Assembly: GCA_963732355.1 (NCBI GenBank)
Contig: CAVSZD010000011.1
Span: forward strand, 62,001 to 126,000
Direction of reading: 5' to 3'
Length of the DNA stretch: 64,000 nt
Origin: JADKAV01 sp963732355
GTDB lineage: Bacteria > Actinomycetota > Actinomycetes > S36-B12 > UBA10799
Part shown: positions 1-7,860 of the stretch, piece by piece
How positions within the stretch are numbered: position 1 is the first letter of the stretch
How the letters are laid out: every line of letters starts with the position of its first letter
Notes under the pieces: generated by a model
Told to the model about the DNA's origin: nothing
The model's database searches: none
What the model saw: only the letters and a program-made list of their open reading frames with translations
Translations under genes and position numbers: made by a program

Positions 1-665
1 GCACGGTGACCAGCCAACACCTCGGCACCGAGGCGCGTTTCAACATCGCGGATGTCGTCCAGGATCCCGCCGTGCGGGTAGGTGGAATCCTCGACGTCGA
101 AGCCGATCACCGAGACATCCCAGGCATGGACCGCCTTCAGCGCCCATGCCCGCCGACTGGCTTCGTCGAAGGCGAAGTCGAGAGCTCGAGCCGACTGTGG
201 GGACCCGTCGATGCCCACCACCAGCAAGCCTGTATCCGGGGCCGGCTCACGCGTGCAGATCACTGGGCAAACTGCATGGGCGGCCACCTGCTGCGATGTG
301 GCCCCTGCGAGCAGTTCGCCCATGACCCCGTGATCAGTGGCACCCACCACGACAAGGTCAGCGTCGATGCTGCGCTGCACCAGTGCGGCCGCGGCCGGAC
401 CGGGCGCTCCTTGCCCTGCTGCTTGAACCTTCATTCCCAGCAGTTCCGCAGCCGCTCCAGCAGCCATCTGCGCGGCCCGCTCCTGCAGGATCTGCGCCAT
501 CCGGGGATCGACGGCGGCACCCATCCCCATGCCGATGTCGACAGTGGGCTGTTCCCAGGCGGTGACAACGTCCACATCCAGGCCTCGCAGCCGCGCTTCC
601 TCGGCGGCCAGCATGAGAGCCGCCCGCGAAGCCGGTGAACCGTCGTACCCCACCACCACTGACAT
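1..665 (-). CDS. Universal stress protein, two tandem USP domains (3' end off window)
   Basis: The minus-strand frame opens at ATG 665-663, preceded by a strong AGGAGG ribosome site, and runs off the left edge, so about 221 residues are visible. It starts MSVVVGYDGSPASR, a typical USP nucleotide-binding strand. Around residue 110 it carries VVVGATDHGVMGELLAG, equivalent to the G-x2-G-x9-G ATP loop. A second USP domain begins with LLVVGIDGSPQSARAL. Tandem USPs are cytoplasmic stress or dormancy proteins in actinobacteria. The ligand-binding Gly residues suggest an ATP-binding type, which is an inference. The C-terminal part of the second domain is missing only because the window ends. Confidence 0.9.
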   Translation of the reverse strand, partial: MSVVVGYDGSPASRAALMLAAEEARLRGLDVDVVTAWEQPTVDIGMGMGAAVDPRMAQILQERAAQMAAGAAAELLGMKVQAAGQGAPGPAAAALVQRSIDADLVVVGATDHGVMGELLAGATSQQVAAHAVCPVICTREPAPDTGLLVVGIDGSPQSARALDFAFDEASRRAWALKAVHAWDVSVIGFDVEDSTYPHGGILDDIRDVETRLGAEVLAGHR

Positions 666-745
666 ATCCACAACCTCCTGCGGGCCAAGCCTAGCCGCGG
701 GGTACAGTTTGGGCAGCCAACTGTCGCTTCCGGGGGGAATCGTCG

Positions 746-1270
746 ATGTCGCGTCTTCCTTCGAGCCCACCTCGCGGCAACGCCCGCATCCGCATCCTCG
801 GCGTGGAGCCTGCCACGCCGGCCAAAAGTCCGGTTCGTCGCGTGCGAATCCTGCCCGCTTTCGGGATCGCTCTGCTCGTCGCCCTGGGGATAACCGTGGT
901 CGTACGCCCAGATCATCCACAGGTCTCGCAACCACCCGTTCGCGTGTCAGACCAGCCGCCCAGGATTGTGCTCATGGCAACCGCAGAACACGCAGCCTTC
1001 GTGCCACGACCGCGCGTGACCCATGTCATGGTGGCCGCGACACGGGCCAACCTCGACTCGGCCGCGCGCCACGCTGCACGGACAGTTGACACCCCCGCCT
1101 CCCAGGACTGGATCGCGACTGCAACCAATCCGTCCGCGACGTCCACGACCACGACCACGACCACAACGGTTCCGGCCCCGGCACCCGAGTCCGAGCCAGC
1201 CACCCAGAACCCAGTCGGACCCGAAATACCACCCAACCCCGTTTCTCCCACACAGATTGATGCGCCATGA
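746..1270 (+). CDS. Membrane-anchored Thr/Pro-rich protein, unknown function
   Basis: The protein has 174 residues. A basic N-terminus is followed by one hydrophobic segment at about residues 36-53. The remainder is predicted to be outside the membrane and ends in a Thr-run and Pro/Glu-rich tail (about 130-170), which looks like a cell-wall-spanning linker. A GGGGG-type ribosome site precedes ATG 746. The stop overlaps the next gene's start (ATGA at 1267-1270), so the two are probably translationally coupled and may act together at the surface. No enzymatic domain is recognised. Confidence 0.7.
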   Translation: MSRLPSSPPRGNARIRILGVEPATPAKSPVRRVRILPAFGIALLVALGITVVVRPDHPQVSQPPVRVSDQPPRIVLMATAEHAAFVPRPRVTHVMVAATRANLDSAARHAARTVDTPASQDWIATATNPSATSTTTTTTTTVPAPAPESEPATQNPVGPEIPPNPVSPTQIDAP

Positions 1271-3013
1271 CGACCTTCCCCATCGGCACTCGTCTCTGGA
1301 CGGTTCTCACCCTGCTCCTCGCCATCTGCCTACTGCCACTGAGCGCTGTTCAAGCTGTCGGTACCGGCACGCTCGGGGTTCAGGTGGATGCCCATTGGAT
1401 CGCAGGCAACACCACGGCCCTTGCTGGAGCGACGGTCACCGCTGAGAACGTTCAGACGGGCGCCACAGTGTTGCTGTCCCCCTACGGCAACCCAGCCACC
1501 TCGAACTACTACCAGGCTCTCGGGTCTGCCTTACGGGCGCTACGTGATCCGGGCAGAGCGATCCGGATTCACCCCGGAGTACTGGCCGAGCCAATACGTT
1601 GCCAGCAACGCCGCCCAAGTCCAATTCGGGGACGCCCCGGGATGTAACCCCGCAGACGCTGCGACCTGCGATGTCCACCTTCTGGGCCTGCAACTGGACC
1701 AGGCCACGACACTGACGGGATCTGTGCGCCGCCGCAACGGGGCACCGGTCCCGGCTGCCCTCGTGACAGCTCGTCGTGACGCTGAACCCGGTTATGCCCC
1801 CGGTGTGCAGACAGATGCGGAGGGCAAGTTCGCCCTGCAGGTGCCGCCAGGCGGGTATTCGGTGAGCACTGCCAACGGTAATACGACCGCGGAGGCCGCA
1901 GTCGTGTTGTCGGGTCCCGCGGTGCGGGATCTGACACTGCTGGACCCACCGTCGGCCCCGCGCGAGGTAACGGCCACATCCGGCAACCGAAGCGCTCTAG
2001 TGGGATGGTCGTGGCCGGACAGTGACGGGGGCACACCGATCACCGGATTCGTGGTCACGGCCTCGCCGGGGGCAGCGACGTGTGCCACCACAGGGACCAG
2101 TTGCACCGTGACCGGCTTGGACAACGGCGTCGGGTACCGCTTCACGGTTGCGGCGACAAATCGCGTGGGTACCAGCCCTGTCGCCGCTCCGAGTCAACAG
2201 GTGAGCCCGTCGGCAGCCACACCGGCGCCGGTCTCCAATGTGCGGGTGGCCCGGGGCGACCGGTCCGTGGACGCGACCTGGTCGGCGTCGGTGACTGAGG
2301 ATGTTGTCGAGTACACAGCCACCGCGCGGCCCGGCGGTCTCAGCTGTTCGACCGCTGACCTGGGATGCACGATTCCACGACTGCGCAACGGCACTCAGTA
2401 CACGGTTTCGGTGGTTGCCCGGTCGAGCGCAGGCCCCAGTACTGCCTCGGCTCCTTCGCGCACCGTCACACCCGCAGGGCTGCCGAGCGCCCCGAGGGCA
2501 CTGCGGGTGAAAGCGCGACCCTCCAGCCTTCGCGTCACTTGGGCACCACCGCTCGACGACGGCGGGGCACAAGTGAAGCAGTACGTCGCAACTGCCTGGC
2601 CGGGAGGAAGAACGTGTGCCACGGCATCGACGTCATGCTTGATTCGCGGGTTGAAGCCCGGCACCGATTACAGCGTGACGCTGCGAGCCACTAACACAAT
2701 CGGCACTGGTGCCATGTCCCCAGGTTCGGCACCCGTGAGCCCTCAACCAGGTGCTGCCCCAGCGGCACTGAAGGGCCTGCGGATAGTGACGGCGGACGGC
2801 CAGATCAAGGTGCGATGGAAACCCGTGCCCAAGGCCTCGGCCTACTGGGTTCGTCTGCGCCGGGCAGGGCAGAAACCCGGTGAATGGCTGGTCGTCACCA
2901 AACCCGCAGCCGTGTTCGCCGTGCGGCCAGGCCGACAGTCGGTTCAGATCCGGGTGGTCGGCCAGGGCGTGACCAGCCCTGTAACCACCAGGACGGTCAC
3001 AGTGAGTCGGTGA
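1267..3013 (+). pseudogene. Secreted fibronectin type III repeat protein, interrupted by a frameshift
   Basis: Two overlapping frames make one protein. The first (from ATG 1267) encodes a signal peptide (hydrophobic stretch ending in AVQA) and the start of a carboxypeptidase-regulatory-like beta domain, up to SNYYQ. The second resumes with SGLPYGRYVIRAE and continues to 3013. Joining them needs one base skipped near 1516; the span is 3n+1. The rest has another prealbumin-like segment, then three fibronectin III domains (each opening PSAPR or similar, with a Cys pair per domain) and a fourth partial one. It is probably an extracellular adhesion or binding protein. The break may be a sequence error or true decay. 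Confidence 0.75.
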
Positions 3014-3911
3014 GCATCTCCGCAGCCCGGTAGGGGTCGATCCCTCCGGCCAGAACAGCCCGGGCGAGTTCCTCGGCATTCCCGAGCCGTTCTCGAAGCT
3101 TGTCGACCGCGAGGGCCTCGATCTCACGGACCACCCGCTGCAGTCGACGCTGCTCCAGGTCTCCGGACGAGCGCGCCCACTGGCGATGCTCATCTACGAC
3201 GGTGAGCAGTTCCGGGATCCCCTCCGCCCGTGTCGCCACCGCGGGGAGGACCCGCGGCATCCACGCCTCTGGGTGCCGGTGACCCAATGCGATCATGGCC
3301 CGCAGTTCCCGGGCGGTGGCTGGCGCTCCCTCCCGGTCGGCCTTGTTCACCACAAAGACGTCCCCGATCTCCAGGATTCCGGCTTTGGCCGCCTGGACAC
3401 CGTCACCCATGCCAGGTGCCACAAGTACGACGATCGTGTCGGCCTGGCCAACCACCTCGACCTCGGACTGGCCGACCCCCACGGTTTCGAGAAGCACGAC
3501 ATCGAATCCGCAGGCATCCAGCACCCGAAGCGCCTGCGGTGTCGCGGCCGACAGCCCTCCGAGATGCCCGCGTGATGCCATCGAGCGGATGAAGACCCCG
3601 TCATCAGTGGCATGACTCTGCATCCGGACACGGTCACCGAGCAGCGCCCCGCCAGAGAAGGGGGAGCTTGGATCCACTGCCAGCACGGCAACGGTTCTGC
3701 CCTGCGCGCGCAACGCCTGGGTCATGGCCGAGGTCGTCGTCGACTTACCCACCCCGGGTGAGCCGGTGATGCCGACAATATGTGCGTGCCCCACGTGAGC
3801 CATGAGCCCGGCGCTGATCTCCCGCAGACCGGCGGAGCCACTCTCGACCAGCGTCAGCAACCGAGCGATGGCCCGCGTGTCACCGGCGCGGGCCGCGTCG
3901 ACCAACTGCAC
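2997..3911 (-). CDS. meaB: Methylmalonyl-CoA mutase-associated GTPase MeaB/ArgK
   Basis: This 304-residue G3E-type P-loop GTPase has Walker A GSPGVGKS at residues 50-57, a DPSSPFSGGALLGDR switch region and the NKAD base-specificity motif. MeaB proteins protect and reload adenosylcobalamin in methylmalonyl-CoA mutase. The start is GTG 3911, directly abutting the TAG stop of the upstream thiolase (TAGGTG), so the two are co-transcribed. Its 3' end overlaps the convergent fibronectin gene by 17 bases. The mutase subunits are not in this window. The nearby epimerase and the distant adenosyltransferase gene support the assignment. Confidence 0.93.
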   Translation of the reverse strand: MQLVDAARAGDTRAIARLLTLVESGSAGLREISAGLMAHVGHAHIVGITGSPGVGKSTTTSAMTQALRAQGRTVAVLAVDPSSPFSGGALLGDRVRMQSHATDDGVFIRSMASRGHLGGLSAATPQALRVLDACGFDVVLLETVGVGQSEVEVVGQADTIVVLVAPGMGDGVQAAKAGILEIGDVFVVNKADREGAPATARELRAMIALGHRHPEAWMPRVLPAVATRAEGIPELLTVVDEHRQWARSSGDLEQRRLQRVVREIEALAVDKLRERLGNAEELARAVLAGGIDPYRAAEMLTDSL

Positions 3912-5096
3912 CTACGGAACGCGCACGATCAGGGCATCGCCCTGACCCCCACCACCGCACAAGGCGGCCGCACCGATACCGCCGCCACGACGCTTCAACT
4001 CCAGCGCCAGTGAGAGCACCAGCCGGGCACCCGACATCCCCAGCGGGTGGCCCAGGGCGATGGCGCCGCCGTTTACGTTGACGATGTCCTCAGAGACGCC
4101 CAAGTCATCAGTGGAGGCAAGGCCCACCGCGGCGAAGGCCTCGTTGAGCTCCAGCAGATCGAGGTCTGCAACCGAGATGCCCTCCTTCGCGCACGCCGCC
4201 TTGACGGCCTGCGCCGGCTGCAACTGCAGTGAGGCGTCGGGGCCCGCGACGACACCGTGCGCACCGATCTCGGCAAGCCACGGGAGTCCGAGTTCCTCAG
4301 CCTTGGCCTTGGACATGACAACCACCGCGGCAGCGCCGTCGGAGATCTGCGATGCGTTGCCCGCAGTGATGGAGCCGTCCTTGGCGAAGGCCGGGCGCAA
4401 ACGGCTCAGGCTCTCGGCGGTGGTGTCCGCGCGCACGCCCTCATCGGTGGCGAACACAATGGGGTCGCCCTTGCGCTGCGGGATCTCCACAGCCACGATC
4501 TCCTCGGCGAACGCGCCGTTCTTCTCGGCGATCGCAGCCAACTGGTGGGACCGGGCCGCGAAGGTGTCCTGCCGATCACGGGTCAGCGCGGGATACTGAG
4601 CGTTGTAACCCTCGGTGGACTCGCCCATGGCGCACTGGTCGAAGGCGCAGGTGAGGCCGTCGAAAGCCATCGAGTCGATGACCTTCCAATCGCCGTACTT
4701 GACACCCTCGCGCGAACCCATGAGCAGGTGAGGGGCGTTGGTCATGGACTCCATGCCGCCGGCGACCACGATCTCGAACTCCCCGGCGCGGATGAGCTGG
4801 TCGGCCAGCGCGATCGCGTCGAGACCGGACAGGCAGACCTTGTTGATGGTCAGCGCGGGGACATCCATCCCGATACCAGCGTTGACGGCTGCCTGACGGG
4901 CGGTGATCTGGCCGCCCCCGGCCTGCAGGACGTGGCCCATGATCACGTAGTCGACCTGTTCGGGCGTCACACCGGAACGCTCGAGCGCACCCTTGATCGC
5001 GAATCCACCGAGGTCTGCGGCTGAGAACCCCTTGAGGGATCCGAGCAGACGCCCCATCGGGGTACGGGCTCCAGCAACAATGACGTTTCCGGCCAT
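3912..5096 (-). CDS. Acetyl-CoA C-acetyltransferase (thiolase)
   Basis: The protein has 394 residues, full length for a biosynthetic/degradative thiolase. The acyl-accepting cysteine is C88 in NKVCLSGLDA. The C-terminal CGGGGQGDALIV contains the second catalytic Cys, and the GHPLGMSGAR motif holds the catalytic His. It condenses or cleaves acetyl-CoA and acetoacetyl-CoA. ATG 5096 follows an AGGAGGT ribosome site. It forms an operon with meaB and is divergent from methylmalonyl-CoA epimerase. With hbd (20138-20983) and ccr it could supply the acetyl-CoA to crotonyl-CoA to ethylmalonyl-CoA route; that linkage is inferred. Confidence 0.92.
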   Translation of the reverse strand: MAGNVIVAGARTPMGRLLGSLKGFSAADLGGFAIKGALERSGVTPEQVDYVIMGHVLQAGGGQITARQAAVNAGIGMDVPALTINKVCLSGLDAIALADQLIRAGEFEIVVAGGMESMTNAPHLLMGSREGVKYGDWKVIDSMAFDGLTCAFDQCAMGESTEGYNAQYPALTRDRQDTFAARSHQLAAIAEKNGAFAEEIVAVEIPQRKGDPIVFATDEGVRADTTAESLSRLRPAFAKDGSITAGNASQISDGAAAVVVMSKAKAEELGLPWLAEIGAHGVVAGPDASLQLQPAQAVKAACAKEGISVADLDLLELNEAFAAVGLASTDDLGVSEDIVNVNGGAIALGHPLGMSGARLVLSLALELKRRGGGIGAAALCGGGGQGDALIVRVP

Positions 5097-5145
5097 GACA
5101 GACCTCCTGAATCGGGTGGTATACGCCTAGTGACACGATATCGCC

Positions 5146-5568
5146 ATGGGTTTTTTGACTGCGATCGACCACGTTGGACTGGCTGTACGCGACCTCGACA
5201 AGGCAATCGCCTTCTACCAGGACGCCTTTGGGATGGAACTGGTGCATGAAGAGGTCAACGAGGAGCAGGGCGTGCGCGAGGCCATGATGGCCGTCGGTGA
5301 CAGCGGTTCCTGTGTGCAGTTGCTGGCACCGCTGTCGGACGACTCCCCCATCGGCAAGTTCCTGGCCCGCAGCGGCGAGGGAATCCAGCAGATGGCCTAT
5401 CGGGTCACGGACATCGAGGTCGCTGCCGACGAACTTCGCGCGGCCGGTGTTCGGATGCTTTACGACCAGCCCAAACGGGGAACCGCCGGTTCACGGGTCA
5501 ACTTCGCGCATCCGAAGGATTGCGGTGGCGTGCTGGTCGAGCTCGTGGAGCCCGGCGAGGGCCACTGA
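5146..5568 (+). CDS. mce: Methylmalonyl-CoA epimerase (VOC family)
   Basis: This 140-residue protein is made of two beta-alpha-beta-beta-beta modules of the vicinal oxygen chelate fold. Putative metal ligands H9, Q58 and E132 are present. The usual HH pair of many epimerases is QQ here (residues 81-82), as in the mycobacterial-type epimerase I recall. NEEQGVREAM and NFAHPKDCGG are family signatures. It interconverts (R)- and (S)-methylmalonyl-CoA and often also ethylmalonyl-CoA. It is transcribed away from the thiolase-meaB operon. No convincing Shine-Dalgarno sequence precedes the ATG, so a leaderless message is possible. Confidence 0.9.
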   Translation: MGFLTAIDHVGLAVRDLDKAIAFYQDAFGMELVHEEVNEEQGVREAMMAVGDSGSCVQLLAPLSDDSPIGKFLARSGEGIQQMAYRVTDIEVAADELRAAGVRMLYDQPKRGTAGSRVNFAHPKDCGGVLVELVEPGEGH

Positions 5569-5591
5569 CGCTGTCTGCTCCAACCGGGCCC

Positions 5592-5610
5592 ACGATGCGT
5601 TTCGCATCGT
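5592..5610 (+). terminator. Stem-loop after the epimerase gene
   Basis: A perfect 8-bp inverted repeat (ACGATGCG / CGCATCGT) with a TTT loop lies 24 bases after the epimerase stop and before ccr. No T-tract follows, so it would be a U-less terminator or an RNA-stabilising hairpin. Confidence 0.45.
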
Positions 5611-5699
5611 CGAAACACCCAAAGAGCGCCCGCGACCCTCCTGCCGGTGACGGAATGTGACCCATTAGCGTGAAAGTAGGTTCACGAATGGGAGTAGCG

Positions 5700-7034
5700 A
5701 TGCAGAACATCCTCGACGCCATCCTCAACGACGCACCAGCGGAGGATTTCGCGTCAATCGAGATTCCGGAGTCCTACCAGGCCATCACTGTCCACAAGGA
5801 AGACGTGGACATGTTCGCCGGGCTGCCGACCCGCGAGAAGGACCCCCGCAAGTCGTTGCACCTCGACGAGGTCCCAGTGCCCGAACTCGGTCCGGGCGAG
5901 GCACTGGTTGCCGTCATGGCTTCGTCGATCAACTACAACACCGTGTGGACATCGATCTTCGAACCGGTCCCGACGTTCGGCTTCCTCGAGCGCTACGGCC
6001 GCACCCATGAACTGGCCAAGCGCCACGACCTGCCGTACCACATCATCGGGTCCGACCTTGCCGGCGTCGTGCTGCGCACCGGGCCGGGCGTCAATGCTTG
6101 GAAGTCCGGCGACGAGGTAGTTGCCCACTGCCTGAGCGTCGAGTTGGAGAACCCCGCCGGGCACAACGACACGATGATGGACCCGGAACAGCGGATCTGG
6201 GGTTTCGAGACCAACTTCGGCGGCCTCGCTCATATTGCGCTGGTCAAGTCCAACCAGTTGATGCCCAAGCCCGCGCACCTCACCTGGGAAGAGGCCGCAG
6301 CCCCCGGCCTGGTGAACTCGACCGCCTACCGCCAGCTCGTCTCGCGCAACGGGGCAGGCATGAAGCAGGGCGACGTCGTGCTCATCTGGGGTGCTTCCGG
6401 CGGCCTCGGCTCCTACGCCACCCAGTACGCACTGAACGGTGGGGCCATCCCGGTCTGCGTGGTGTCCAGTCCCGAGAAGGCGGACATCTGCCGGGCGATG
6501 GGCGCGGAGTTCATCATCGACCGCAACGCCGAGGGCTACAAGTTCTGGAAGGACGAGAACACCCAGGATCCGCGCGAATGGCAGCGCCTCGGGAAGAAGA
6601 TCCGTGAGCTGACCGGAGGCGAGGACGTCGACATCGTCTACGAACACCCCGGCCGTGAGACGTTCGGTGCCAGCGTCTACGTGACGAAGAAGGGTGGCAC
6701 CATCGCCACCTGCGCGTCCACGTCGGGCTACATGCACGAGTACGACAACCGCTACCTGTGGATGAACCTGAAGCGGATCATCGGGTCGCACTTCGCCAAC
6801 TACAAGGAGTCGTACGAAGCCAACCGGCTCATCGACAAGGGCATGATCCACCCGACCCTGAGCAAGAGTTTCCCGCTGGCCGAAACGGGTCAGGCCGCGT
6901 TCGAGGTCCACAGCAACCAGCACCAGGGCAAGGTCGGCGTGTTGTGCCTGGCCCCTGAGGAGGGTCTGGGCGTGCGCGACAGCGAGAAGCGGGCGAAGTT
7001 CGAAACGCAGATCAACCGGTTCCGGAACACCTGA
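5700..7034 (+). CDS. ccr: Crotonyl-CoA carboxylase/reductase
   Basis: The frame is open from 5670, but ATG 5700 (MQNILDAILND) has a GGGAG ribosome site and matches the start of characterised homologues, giving 444 residues. This NADPH-dependent enoyl-thioester reductase adds CO2 to crotonyl-CoA to give ethylmalonyl-CoA. The CO2-pocket residues known from Kitasatospora Ccr are all present one position lower: N80, F169, E170 and H364. The Rossmann motif GASGGLGSYA is at 231-240. It is the key enzyme of the ethylmalonyl-CoA pathway for acetate assimilation, or it supplies polyketide extender units. The stop overlaps the next start (TGATG). Confidence 0.95.
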   Translation: MQNILDAILNDAPAEDFASIEIPESYQAITVHKEDVDMFAGLPTREKDPRKSLHLDEVPVPELGPGEALVAVMASSINYNTVWTSIFEPVPTFGFLERYGRTHELAKRHDLPYHIIGSDLAGVVLRTGPGVNAWKSGDEVVAHCLSVELENPAGHNDTMMDPEQRIWGFETNFGGLAHIALVKSNQLMPKPAHLTWEEAAAPGLVNSTAYRQLVSRNGAGMKQGDVVLIWGASGGLGSYATQYALNGGAIPVCVVSSPEKADICRAMGAEFIIDRNAEGYKFWKDENTQDPREWQRLGKKIRELTGGEDVDIVYEHPGRETFGASVYVTKKGGTIATCASTSGYMHEYDNRYLWMNLKRIIGSHFANYKESYEANRLIDKGMIHPTLSKSFPLAETGQAAFEVHSNQHQGKVGVLCLAPEEGLGVRDSEKRAKFETQINRFRNT

Positions 7035-7423
7035 TGCTCGACGACAAGGCCAAAGCGCTGCTGGACAAGCCAAAGCAGTTCGCCGTGATCTCCACGGTCG
7101 AGCCGGACGGGCGCCCGCAGAGCAGCGTCGTGTGGTTCGAACGCGAAGGTGACGATCTGCTGATGTCGACCGTGGAAGGCAGGCGCAAGCACCGCAACCT
7201 GGTGCGCGACCCCCGCTGCACTGTGCTGGTCTACGACATGGATCAGCCGTACAGCTACGTGGAGATCCGGGGCCACGTCGAGATGACCACAGAGGGCGGC
7301 CGAGAACTGATCGACAAGTTCGCCGGCTCCTACCAGGGGTGGGACCGCTACCCCGCTGACGACGGTACGGACAACGTCCGGGTCGTCGTGCGGCTGATCC
7401 CCGACAAGGTGATCAGCCGCTAG
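7034..7423 (+). CDS. PPOX-class F420-dependent oxidoreductase family protein
   Basis: The protein has 129 residues and a split-barrel flavin/F420-binding fold of the pyridoxamine-phosphate-oxidase-like family. Features are FAVISTVEPDGRPQSSVVWF near the N-terminus, KHRNLVRDPRCTVLV, and a final RVVVRLIPDKV strand, resembling the Rv1155 group. Its ATG overlaps the ccr stop by one base, so it is co-translated with ccr. The substrate is unknown. The gene ends flush against a convergent membrane-protein gene. Confidence 0.8.
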   Translation: MLDDKAKALLDKPKQFAVISTVEPDGRPQSSVVWFEREGDDLLMSTVEGRRKHRNLVRDPRCTVLVYDMDQPYSYVEIRGHVEMTTEGGRELIDKFAGSYQGWDRYPADDGTDNVRVVVRLIPDKVISR

Positions 7424-7834
7424 TCAGCGGGCCGCGAACCAGGCAGCGGCCTTCGCGTTCCACAGCAGGTAGAGGATCAACAGCGCCAGGATGGCCAGGA
7501 AGAGCGCCGACCAGAAGAAGGTGCTTCCCCAGAAGACCACCATGCCGAATAGACCCAACGCCAGCCTCAGAACCATCAGCAGGCTGATGAGCAGTCTGGC
7601 GAAGCCGCTTCCTTTGCCGAGCGCGGAGGCGAACAGGGCGATCACGATGCCAATGACGATGGCGACCCAGCCGGTGGTGGTGGCGTTGTTCGGGTTCACG
7701 CCGGCAGCGATGAGGGTGGCATCACTGGCCAGAAGAACCACAATCCCGTCGATGATCGTCAGCAAGGCGACGACCCAGGTGAGGAACACGACGAAGGAGA
7801 CGCTTGCGGGGCGTTTCACTGGCTCAAGACTCAT
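7424..7834 (-). CDS. Four-helix membrane protein, unknown function
   Basis: The protein has 136 residues and four hydrophobic helices at about 11-35, 55-70, 78-100 and 105-128. No charged catalytic motif is visible. It resembles small actinobacterial integral membrane proteins with no assigned role. Its stop codon is immediately adjacent, tail to tail, to the PPOX gene stop. Confidence 0.65.
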   Translation of the reverse strand: MSLEPVKRPASVSFVVFLTWVVALLTIIDGIVVLLASDATLIAAGVNPNNATTTGWVAIVIGIVIALFASALGKGSGFARLLISLLMVLRLALGLFGMVVFWGSTFFWSALFLAILALLILYLLWNAKAAAWFAAR

Positions 7835-7860
7835 GTCGGCACGCTAGCGCACGCAGCGCC

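Noticed and set aside
5754..7073. 439-codon frame antisense to ccr
   Set aside because: It is complementary to a clearly recognised enzyme, so an antisense shadow.
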